A stretch of 64,000 bases of DNA from DASXMR01 sp036495525 (GTDB lineage Bacteria; Actinomycetota; Actinomycetes; Streptosporangiales; Streptosporangiaceae), in assembly GCA_036495525.1 (NCBI GenBank), contig DASXMR010000023.1, positions 186,001 to 250,000 on the forward strand, written 5' to 3'. The notes under the pieces were generated by a model. It searched no databases and was not told the DNA's origin. It saw nothing but the letters and a program-made list of their open reading frames with translations. Of the stretch, positions 57,226 to 64,000 are shown piece after piece. The first letter of the stretch is position 1; every line of letters starts with the position of its first letter. Both the position numbers and the translations under genes were made by a program.

Positions 57226-57552
57226 GGGCAGGCAGCCAGGCAGCGCCAGACATCGCTCGGGCAGGCAGCCGGCGGCATGCCGGTCACCGGTGCCTGACGT
57301 CGGCTGGCGGCATGCCGCCGGGACCTGCCTGACGGTTGCCCCCATCGCCTTGGTGGCGGCCGGTGTCCGTTCGGCGGGTGGAGCGAGCGCGGGCCGCCTG
57401 GCTGGCCTGCGGCAGGCGGGACCGGCCTTGGGAAAGACCGGGGAACCGGCAGCCTCAGCTGGGCCGTCTAAGGACCGGATCAGGAATTCGCGGCTCGGAA
57501 AGGCACCGCATCCCGCGCGCTCGCCGTTGCCGGGCCAGGAGGCGAGTGGCCG
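57152..57552. other. Non-coding interval between uvrB and the lipoprotein pair
   Basis: 401 bp. Its start holds the tandem repeat listed separately; its last ~100 bp (from the GCCGTCTAAG near 57464) recur upstream of the second lipoprotein gene. No gene seen. Confidence 0.6.
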
Positions 57553-58257
57553 ATGTCATTGTCACCCTTGCGGAAGCTAGCCGGGCGAAACCGGGTGAGG
57601 CGGTCTTGGCCCGCCGGGCGCAGCCCGGCCGTAGCCGTGCTGCGCAGGCCCGCTCGCATCCTCGCACTCGGCGGCATAGGCCTGCTCGCGCTGGCGGCCT
57701 GCGGCACTGTCCCGGCGCCGGGCACCGCCCCCGCCCAGGGCACCGGCTCGGGCACGTCAGCACGCGCGCTGTGCGCCAACCCGGACGGCGCCAGCCGCCT
57801 GGTGCTTTCCAGGCCGGCGATGCCCCGCGCGAGCTCGGCGCATCACTACCTGATCGCCGTGCGCTCGACCGTCACTGAGCGGGCCAGGGTGCACGACCTG
57901 GCCAGGACCCTGTGCGCGCTGCCGCGGGAGTCAAGCGGCCCCATCAACTGCCCGGCGGCATTCGTTGGCGACTCGATCCGCCTGCTGTTCAGCACGGCTC
58001 AGCACGCCTACCCGCCGATCGTGGTGAACAGAAGCGGCTGCCAGGACGTAATTGGCCTGGGCAAGGTGCGGACGGTCGCCAGGTCGCCCGGTTTCTGGCC
58101 GACGTTCACGCGCGACTCGGGCGGGCTGCCCAGCTCGATCTTCACGCCGCAGCGCCGGCAGTGCGGGCCGATCGTGCTGCCCGGCGGCAAAAGGGACTGC
58201 CCTGGCACTGTGCGGCCGGGGGGCATACGGGAGCAGGGCGGCAAGGCCACCGGCTGA
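57553..58257 (+). CDS. Six-cysteine lipoprotein A (tandem paralogue)
   Basis: 234 residues. A long, basic n-region (RNRVRRSW) precedes a lipoprotein signal with lipobox LALAACG (Cys about 56). The mature part has six cysteines in the contexts LCANPDGA, LCALPRE, NCPAAF, SGCQDV, QCGPIV and DCPG, all shared with the next gene, suggesting three extracellular disulfides. Further shared stretches: ARVHDLARTLCALP, LLFSTAQ, ARSPGFWP. No known family recognised. It would be processed by Lgt and LspA and anchored outside the membrane. Confidence 0.8.
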   Translation: MSLSPLRKLAGRNRVRRSWPAGRSPAVAVLRRPARILALGGIGLLALAACGTVPAPGTAPAQGTGSGTSARALCANPDGASRLVLSRPAMPRASSAHHYLIAVRSTVTERARVHDLARTLCALPRESSGPINCPAAFVGDSIRLLFSTAQHAYPPIVVNRSGCQDVIGLGKVRTVARSPGFWPTFTRDSGGLPSSIFTPQRRQCGPIVLPGGKRDCPGTVRPGGIREQGGKATG

Positions 58258-58468
58258 CGTGGCTCGCCGGGTCAGCAAGGCGGCCACGCTGCGCGACTAT
58301 CGCTGGTCAGCAGCGCCTGCCACCGGCCGGCGGCGGGCGGAAAGTGCACAGCAGGGAACCGGCGGCCCGGTGGCGCCGTCTAAGACTCAGATTGGACTGA
58401 ACGGCTCAGGAAAGGCCGGCTGCGCAGCCCGCTGGGCGGCGATCTGCTGGCCGGGAAGTGAGCGAGCC

Positions 58469-59143
58469 ATGCCATTGTCATCATGGCGGTCCCGCGGGCT
58501 GCGCCGTCCGGCCGGCCTGATCGCATTCTGCGTGCTCGGCGGGCTCGCAGCGGCTGGCTGCGGGACGATCCCGGCGCCCGGCTCGGCGCAGGCACCGAGC
58601 TCGCTGGCCGGCCGGGCGGCCGCTACCGATCCGCCGCCGGCCGTGCCAGCCACCCGGCTGCTGTGCGCGAACCCGGCCGGCGCCAGCCGCGCGGTGGTCA
58701 CCAGGACGCCCGTACTGCACCCGATCCTGCCGCAGAACCGCAATCTCGCCCTGCACGCCGTGGTCACCAGCCCGGCGAAGGTGCACGACCTGGCCAGGGC
58801 GCTCTGCGCGCTGCCGCGGATGCCGAGGGAGCCGATGGCCTGCCCGATGATCATCTCGGGTGCTGTGGTGCGGATCCAGTTCAGCACCGCTGGCCGTTCC
58901 TATCCGCAGGTCAGAGTCCAGACCTCCGGCTGCGAGCAGGTGACCGGGCTCGGCCCGCCGCGCACCGTCATGCGGACGCCGGGTTTCTGGCTGAGGCTGG
59001 CTCACGACACCGGGGTGCTCAACTCACCCTTCTTCCCGGTGCAGCGCCGGCCGTGCGGGCCGATCTCGGTACCCGGTGAGATCAGGCACTGCCAGGGCAA
59101 GATGCAGCCCTTCGGGCCTGGGCAGGGCGGCGTGACTGGCTGA
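58469..59143 (+). CDS. Six-cysteine lipoprotein B (tandem paralogue)
   Basis: 224 residues from the ATG at 58469 (MPLSSWRSRGLRRPAG), matching the start of lipoprotein A; the frame is open further upstream to 58052 but that overlaps gene A. Lipobox LAAAGCGT. Six mature cysteines align one for one with A: LCANPAGA, LCALPRM, ACPMII, SGCEQV, PCGPIS, HCQG. AKVHDLARALCALP and MRTPGFWLRLAHD also align. The two genes and about 100 bp before each form a roughly 915-bp tandem duplication. Function unknown. Confidence 0.8.
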   Translation: MPLSSWRSRGLRRPAGLIAFCVLGGLAAAGCGTIPAPGSAQAPSSLAGRAAATDPPPAVPATRLLCANPAGASRAVVTRTPVLHPILPQNRNLALHAVVTSPAKVHDLARALCALPRMPREPMACPMIISGAVVRIQFSTAGRSYPQVRVQTSGCEQVTGLGPPRTVMRTPGFWLRLAHDTGVLNSPFFPVQRRPCGPISVPGEIRHCQGKMQPFGPGQGGVTG

Positions 59144-59243
59144 GCGGGCACGGCCAGCGCCCGGTCGCCTGGTTACCGGGGCATTTGCGGACTTATCTGC
59201 GGCGAGCCGCGCGGGCGAGATAATCGTCCGGTTCCGTTACCGG

Positions 59244-59249
59244 TAAGGT
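59244..59249 (+). promoter_or_regulatory. -10 box TAAGGT for the DMT-like gene
   Basis: TAAGGT ends 7 nt before the ATG at 59257, consistent with a leaderless transcript. Confidence 0.45.
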
Positions 59250-59256
59250 CGGATGC

Positions 59257-60561
59257 ATGCTGGCGAGCCTGGTCGCCGCCATAGTGTCGGCCTTCTGCTA
59301 CGGCGTGGCCGCGGTCATGCAGGCGATCGCGGTCCGCTCGGCGAGCCACCAGCGGGCCGCAGCGGCAGCGGGAGATGCGCCAGTTCGGGTCGATCCCGGC
59401 CTGATCGTCCGGATGCTGCACCAGGGCCTGTTCATCGCCAGCCTGATCATCGACACGGTTGGTTTCCTGGCTCAGCTGGTTGCGCTGCGGCGGCTGCCGC
59501 TGTTCGCGGTCCAGGCGATGATCGCGTCGAACCTGGCGGTGACTGCGGTGTTCGCCTCGGTGCTGATGCGCGTCAAGCTGCACTGGCGCGAGTGGATGGC
59601 CGTGATCGGCGTGGTAGCCGGCGTTGGCCTGCTCGGCTCCTCGGCCGGGGCCGAAGGCGCGGCGACCGTCGGGCCGGCCTTCGAGCTGGGCCTGATCTTG
59701 GCCGTCGTCGGCGTCGCCTTTGCCGGCATCGCCGCGGCGAGGCTGCCAAGCCCTGCGCGCACGCCGGTGCTCGGCGCGGTCGCCGGGCTCGGCTACGGCG
59801 TGCTCGCGGTGGCGGCCCGCATCCTGCCCGGCTTCACGCCGCAGCAGCTCGTCCGCAATCCGGCGGCCTACACCCTGGCTGCTGCCGGGATTGTCTCGTT
59901 CATGCTGTATGCGTCAGCGCTGGAAGGCGGCAGCGTCACGGTCGCCACCGCTGCCGTCGTGCTGGCTGAGACCATCCCGCCAGCGGTCATCGGCGTGCTG
60001 TTCCTCGGTGACACCACCCGGCCGGGGCTGACCGAAGTCGCCGCGGTCGGGTTCGCCCTCGCGGTGGTCTGCGCGGTGGCGCTGGCCAGATTCGGCGAGG
60101 CGAGCGAGCACGAGCCAGCCACGGCTGGCGGGTTCACCGGCGGCGCGCTCGCAGACGGCGATGACGGCGGGCGCGCTGCGGCCGGAGCCGCGCCCGGCCA
60201 GGACACATCCGGCGTACCCGCCGATAACGCCGCGGTGGCCGGGCACGCCGCCTACCACGCGGCAGCGAACGAGCCGGCTGGCCGCGACGATGCTGGCCCG
60301 GCTGGCGGCCAGGGTTACGACCAGCGGTGGCCAGCAACCAGGGTCGTCGCGCACGGCGCCAGCGCTGCCATTCCGGCGGCCAGGCAGGGCAGCGAACAAG
60401 CCCGGCCTGCCGCTACCGGCAACCGGACGGCCAGCACGCCTGGCGCTGCGGGATCGCCAGGCAGGCGTGGCACCGGCTCGCCCGGCGAGGGCGACCAGCA
60501 CCACGGCGGATCGACGGGCCATGGCCAGCCGCCGTCCCGGCAGTGGCCCTGGTACCGGTGA
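59257..60561 (+). CDS. DMT/NIPA-like membrane transporter with hydrophilic tail
   Basis: 434 residues with nine or ten hydrophobic helices in the first 285, in two repeats typical of the drug/metabolite transporter superfamily: AAIVSAFCYGVAAVMQAIA at the start, LVALRRLPLFAVQAMIASNL, then SFMLYASALEGGSVTVATAA and LAETIPPAVIGVLFLGDTT. The last ~145 residues are an Ala/Gly/Pro-rich cytoplasmic tail without a recognisable domain. Substrate unknown; similar actinobacterial proteins are annotated only as membrane proteins. Confidence 0.8.
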   Translation: MLASLVAAIVSAFCYGVAAVMQAIAVRSASHQRAAAAAGDAPVRVDPGLIVRMLHQGLFIASLIIDTVGFLAQLVALRRLPLFAVQAMIASNLAVTAVFASVLMRVKLHWREWMAVIGVVAGVGLLGSSAGAEGAATVGPAFELGLILAVVGVAFAGIAAARLPSPARTPVLGAVAGLGYGVLAVAARILPGFTPQQLVRNPAAYTLAAAGIVSFMLYASALEGGSVTVATAAVVLAETIPPAVIGVLFLGDTTRPGLTEVAAVGFALAVVCAVALARFGEASEHEPATAGGFTGGALADGDDGGRAAAGAAPGQDTSGVPADNAAVAGHAAYHAAANEPAGRDDAGPAGGQGYDQRWPATRVVAHGASAAIPAARQGSEQARPAATGNRTASTPGAAGSPGRRGTGSPGEGDQHHGGSTGHGQPPSRQWPWYR

Positions 60562-60700
60562 CCACCCTGCGCGGACACTGACCTTCGCTCCCGGCCGCCG
60601 GCTTGTCACGTGCGGCAGCAGATATCGCGCAGCCCGCCGCAAATGCCCTGGTAACGCGCGGCGGCGCGGTCGCTAGCTGCCGCCGGGCACCGTCGCCTGA

Positions 60701-60706
60701 TATCCT
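60701..60706 (+). promoter_or_regulatory. -10 box TATCCT for pyrG
   Basis: TATCCT is 34 nt upstream of the chosen pyrG ATG. The predicted start falls in GAGGCTCCG. Confidence 0.5.
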
Positions 60707-60721
60707 GAGGCTCCGTGGACT

Positions 60722-60737
60722 GGCGGGATTACCCGCC
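60722..60737 (+). promoter_or_regulatory. Leader hairpin just before pyrG
   Basis: GGCGGG-ATTA-CCCGCC, a perfect 6-bp stem with a 4-nt loop, forms within about 10 nt of the predicted transcript start and ends 3 nt before the ATG. It could hide the start or act in an attenuation mechanism; pyrG leaders of Gram-positive bacteria are often CTP-regulated, but the known initiating sequence is not evident. Confidence 0.4.
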
Positions 60738-60740
60738 GGC

Positions 60741-62495
60741 ATGGACCACGGGAGCCTGATCTTGGCGACGCTACGGCACGCATCACGTCCGGTTTCTACC
60801 AGGCACCTCTTCGTCACCGGGGGAGTAGCGTCCAGTCTCGGCAAGGGGCTCACTGCCTCGAGCCTTGGCCGCCTGCTCAAGCTGAGGGGCCTGCGGGTCA
60901 GCATGCAGAAGCTCGACCCGTACCTGAACGTCGACCCGGGCACGATGAACCCGTTCCAGCACGGCGAGGTGTTCGTCACTGACGACGGCACCGAGACCGA
61001 CCTGGACGTCGGGCACTATGAGCGGTTCCTCGACACCCGGCTGCCGGGGTCGGCGAACGTGACGACCGGGCAGATCTACTCGAGCGTCATCGCGAAGGAA
61101 CGCCGCGGCGACTATCTCGGCGACACCGTCCAGGTGATCCCGCACATCACCAACGAGATCAAGGCCCGGATCATGGCGATGGCCGGCCCTGAGGTGGACG
61201 TGGTGATCACCGAGGTGGGCGGCACGGTCGGCGACATCGAATCGCAGCCGTTCCTGGAGGCGATCCGGCAGATCAGGCACGAGATCGGCCGGGATCGCTG
61301 CTTCTTCCTGCACGTGTCGCTGCTGCCATACATCGGCCCGTCAGGCGAGCTGAAGACCAAGCCGACCCAGCACTCGGTGGCGGCACTGCGCAGCATCGGA
61401 ATCCAGCCCGACGCGATTGTCTGCCGGTCCGACCGGCCCATCAGTGACGGCCTGAAGCGCAAGGTCAGCCTCATGTGCGACGTGGACGAGGAGGCCGTCG
61501 TCTCCGCGCCGGACGCGCCGTCGATCTACGACATCCCGCGGGTGCTGCACTCCGAGGGCCTGGACGCCTTCGTCGTGCGCAGGCTCGGGCTGCCGTTCCG
61601 TGACGTCGACTGGAGTGACTGGGACGATCTGCTGCGCCGGGTGCACCGGCCAGCAAGGACCGTCACGATCGCGCTGGTCGGCAAGTACGTCGACCTGCCC
61701 GACGCCTACCTGTCGCCGGCCGAGGCGCTGCGCGCTGGCGGGTTCGGCAACGACGCCAGAGTTAACATCCGGTGGGTCACCAGCGACGACTGCCAGAGCC
61801 CCGAGGGCGCGGCCCGGCACCTGGACGGGGTCGACGGCGTGCTGGTGCCCGGCGGCTTCGGCGTGCGCGGGATCGAGGGGAAGATCGGCGCGGTCAGGCA
61901 TGCCCGGCTGCACGGGATCCCGCTGCTCGGGCTCTGCCTTGGCCTGCATTGCATGGCGATCGAGGTTGGCCGTGACCTGGCCAGCCTGCCGGACGCTAAC
62001 AGCGCCGAGTTCGACCCGCAGACGCCCCACCCGGTGATCGCGACGATGCAGGACCAGGAAGACGTCATCGCCGGGCAGCGGGACATGGGCGGGACGATGC
62101 GGCTCGGCCTGTACCCGGCGGTGCTGGCCGAAGGCAGCCTGGTGCGCGAGCTGTACGGGACTGATGTCGTGCATGAGCGGCACCGGCACCGCTACGAGGT
62201 CAATAACTCCTACCGCGAGGCGCTCGAGGCGGCCGGGCTGATCTGCTCCGGCATGTCACCCGACGGCCGCCTGGTGGAATTCGTCGAGCTGTCCCGTGAC
62301 GTGCATCCCTACTTCGTGGCCACTCAGGCGCACCCGGAGTTCCTGTCCCGGCCTACCCGGCCGCACCCGCTGTTCAGCGGCCTGGTGGCAGCCGCGCTTG
62401 AGCGGTCGCATGCTGTGGCGGCCGGCCAGGCCGGGCTCGACGGCCCGGCGGGGCGGGCCGCGGCCGCCGGGCGGCGCGCAGCGGCGAGCGCGTGA
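60741..62495 (+). CDS. pyrG: PyrG, CTP synthase
   Basis: Aminates UTP to CTP with glutamine. 584 residues from the ATG at 60741; a TTG at 60762 behind GGGAG is a possible alternative start, and upstream ATGs are outside the predicted transcript. Synthetase domain: HLFVTGGVASSLGKGLTASS, DPYLNVDPGTMNPFQHGEVF, ITEVGGTVGDIESQPFLEA. Glutamine-amidotransferase domain: VPGGFGVRGIEGK, nucleophile Cys in LLGLCLGLHCMAIE (about residue 400), His and Glu of ATQAHPEFLSRP. GTGA overlap with the NUDIX gene. Confidence 0.96.
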   Translation: MDHGSLILATLRHASRPVSTRHLFVTGGVASSLGKGLTASSLGRLLKLRGLRVSMQKLDPYLNVDPGTMNPFQHGEVFVTDDGTETDLDVGHYERFLDTRLPGSANVTTGQIYSSVIAKERRGDYLGDTVQVIPHITNEIKARIMAMAGPEVDVVITEVGGTVGDIESQPFLEAIRQIRHEIGRDRCFFLHVSLLPYIGPSGELKTKPTQHSVAALRSIGIQPDAIVCRSDRPISDGLKRKVSLMCDVDEEAVVSAPDAPSIYDIPRVLHSEGLDAFVVRRLGLPFRDVDWSDWDDLLRRVHRPARTVTIALVGKYVDLPDAYLSPAEALRAGGFGNDARVNIRWVTSDDCQSPEGAARHLDGVDGVLVPGGFGVRGIEGKIGAVRHARLHGIPLLGLCLGLHCMAIEVGRDLASLPDANSAEFDPQTPHPVIATMQDQEDVIAGQRDMGGTMRLGLYPAVLAEGSLVRELYGTDVVHERHRHRYEVNNSYREALEAAGLICSGMSPDGRLVEFVELSRDVHPYFVATQAHPEFLSRPTRPHPLFSGLVAAALERSHAVAAGQAGLDGPAGRAAAAGRRAAASA

Positions 62496-63151
62496 CGACC
62501 CGGCCGCCGGCCACGGCGACCGGGCTGCGCGACGAAGCGGAGTCCTGGCCGGTGGGTTCCTCGGCTGAGCTGGCCAGCGGCCGGATCGTCGCCCTGCGCC
62601 GCGACATGGTGCGGATGCCGGACGGCGAGCAGGTGGGCCGCGAGGTGCTGCAGCACCCAGGCGCGGTGGCTGTCCTGGCCATCGACGAGGCCGGGCAGGT
62701 GCTGATGATCAGGCAGTACCGGCACCCGGTGCGCCGCGTGCTCTGGGAGATCCCGGCTGGCCTGCGCGACGTCGAGGGTGAGCCGCTGCTGCTGGCCGCG
62801 CAGCGCGAGCTGGCCGAGGAGGCCGGGTACCGGGCAGCTGACTGGCACGTGCTCGCGGACGTCTTCACCTCGCCGGGCATCAGCACTGAGCGGGTGCGGA
62901 TCTTCCTGGCCCGCGGCCTGGCGGAGCTGCCGGCCGCCGAGCAGACTTACGTGCGACGGCACGAGGAAGCGCAGCTGCAGACGGCGTGGGTGCCGCTCGA
63001 GGCGGCGGTGCACCAGGTGCTCGCAGGTGACCTGCACAACGGCGTGACCGTCATCGGCCTGCTTGCCGGGTTCGCCGCGCTGCGGGACGCGCAGGCGGGG
63101 CCGGAAGAAGGTTTCGGCGTGCTGCGGGCCGCCGACGCGCCGGAGAGCTGA
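62492..63151 (+). CDS. NUDIX hydrolase, ADP-ribose pyrophosphatase type
   Basis: 219 residues, GTG start overlapping the pyrG stop. NUDIX box spans the segment GLRDVEGEPLLLAAQRELAE continuing EAGY; preceded by VLMIRQYRHPVRRVLWEIPA and followed by VFTSPGISTERVRIFLARGL, which is the ADP-ribose pyrophosphatase pattern. Probably hydrolyses ADP-ribose to AMP and ribose 5-phosphate. Position after pyrG is common in actinobacteria. Confidence 0.92.
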   Translation: MTTRPPATATGLRDEAESWPVGSSAELASGRIVALRRDMVRMPDGEQVGREVLQHPGAVAVLAIDEAGQVLMIRQYRHPVRRVLWEIPAGLRDVEGEPLLLAAQRELAEEAGYRAADWHVLADVFTSPGISTERVRIFLARGLAELPAAEQTYVRRHEEAQLQTAWVPLEAAVHQVLAGDLHNGVTVIGLLAGFAALRDAQAGPEEGFGVLRAADAPES

Positions 63152-63221
63152 TCGCGGCCGCGTGCGACGATGTCCGCCTGGCAGCGAGGCCAGGCGGCAA
63201 GCGAGGAGGAAGGGCGGGGCT

Positions 63222-64000
63222 ATGAGGGTCGGCGTTCCGAAGGAAGTCAAGAATCACGAGTACCGCGTCGCGATCACCCCGGCCGGAGTTCACGAGCTGG
63301 TCCGCAGCGGCCACGAGGCCGTCATCGAGCAGGGGGCGGGCACCGGCTCGCGGATCCTGGACTCGGACTTCGAGGCGGCCGGCGCCCGGATCCTGCCCAC
63401 CGCCGACGACGTGTGGCAGGCAGGCGACCTGATTCTGAAGGTCAAGGAGCCGGTGCCGGAGGAATACCACCGGATGCGCAAGGACCAGGTCCTGTTCACT
63501 TACCTGCACCTGGCTGCCTCGCGCGAATGCACCGACGCGCTGCTGTCATCGGGCATCACCGCCATCGCGTATGAGACGGTGCAGCTGCCGGACGGCTCGC
63601 TGCCGCTGCTGGCACCGATGTCCGAGGTCGCCGGGCGGATGGCGCCGCAGGTCGGTGCCCACTACCTGCAGCGCGACGGCGGCGGCCGGGGCGTGCTAAT
63701 GGGCGGCGTGTCCGGCGTCTACGCGGCCAAGGTGGTCGTGCTGGGGGCCGGCGTATCGGGCATGAACGCGGCGGCGATCGCGCTCGGCATGCAGGCAGAA
63801 GTGCTGCTGGTGGACAAGAACGTCGGCAGGCTGCGTTCCGCCGACGCGATCTACCAGGGGCACTGCCAGACCGTGGCGTCGAATGCCTACGAGGTCGAGC
63901 GGGCGGCGATCGACGCCGACCTGGTCATCGGCGCCGTGCTGGTGCCGGGCGCGAAGGCGCCGATGCTGATCTCCAACGAGCTCGTCTCGCGGATGAAGCC
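63222..64000 (+). CDS. ald: Ald, alanine dehydrogenase (3' truncated)
   Basis: Reversibly oxidises L-alanine to pyruvate and ammonium with NAD. ATG at 63222 with GAGGAGGAAGGG upstream; about 259 residues are visible before the window ends. MRVGVPKEVKNHEYRVAITP, LILKVKEPVPEE, TYLHLAASRE, SEVAGRMAPQVGAHYL and the Rossmann loop VVVLGAGVSGMNAAAIALGM are family hallmarks. The C-terminal third is outside the window. Confidence 0.95.
   Translation, partial: MRVGVPKEVKNHEYRVAITPAGVHELVRSGHEAVIEQGAGTGSRILDSDFEAAGARILPTADDVWQAGDLILKVKEPVPEEYHRMRKDQVLFTYLHLAASRECTDALLSSGITAIAYETVQLPDGSLPLLAPMSEVAGRMAPQVGAHYLQRDGGGRGVLMGGVSGVYAAKVVVLGAGVSGMNAAAIALGMQAEVLLVDKNVGRLRSADAIYQGHCQTVASNAYEVERAAIDADLVIGAVLVPGAKAPMLISNELVSRMK

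Overview
The window is a very GC-rich, gene-dense stretch of an actinomycete chromosome. The evidence is the gene content and order (mraY-ftsW-murG-murC-ftsQ-ftsZ-pgeF-yggS-sepF-yggT-divIVA, then ileS, lspA, rluD, dnaE, the trp genes, polA, rpsA, coaE, uvrB, pyrG), frequent GTG starts, ATGA/GTGA stop-start overlaps, leaderless TANNNT promoters, polyphosphate glucokinase and a PdtaR-like ANTAR regulator. Family-level placement (perhaps Streptosporangiales-like) is only a guess. Apart from one phosphonate-type cluster it is core genome; no insertion sequence, prophage, CRISPR array or rRNA is visible.

Layout. 1-14 kb: division and cell-wall (dcw) cluster. murD is absent from its usual place between mraY and ftsW, and MurG carries a tail of about 430 residues. 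An AT-rich leader with a large dyad precedes ftsZ. 14-18 kb: ileS on the minus strand behind a T-box riboswitch, with an unusual G-V-H-H signature in the synthetase, then a DksA-like gene. 18.4-24.2 kb: lspA, rluD, dnaE. 24.3-26.2 kb: a membrane protein, a RidA-like protein and ppgK. 26.3-34.3 kb: the accessory region. A FAD oxidoreductase and a phosphonatase-like hydrolase face a metallophosphoesterase plus an ABC importer whose binding-protein gene is frameshifted; a collapsed methyltransferase gene lies between them. Together these look like aminophosphonate uptake and breakdown.

34.6-40 kb: a TIGR03085-like protein, then trp-associated membrane proteins and trpC-trpB-trpA. 40-47.4 kb: glutamate synthase gltB-gltD and an Lgt-family gene lacking the usual arginine of the active-site motif. 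47.5-55 kb: tRNA-Leu(CAA), the ANTAR regulator, a thioesterase, polA, rpsA, coaE. 55-64 kb: uvrB, a tandem pair of paralogous six-cysteine lipoproteins, a DMT-like membrane protein, pyrG, a NUDIX hydrolase and the start of alanine dehydrogenase.

A recurring feature is low-complexity Ala/Gly/Pro-rich tails or inserts on housekeeping proteins (MurG, LspA, PdtaR, FtsZ linker, GltB, GltD, the DMT-like protein), several built from in-frame 15-nt tandem repeats.
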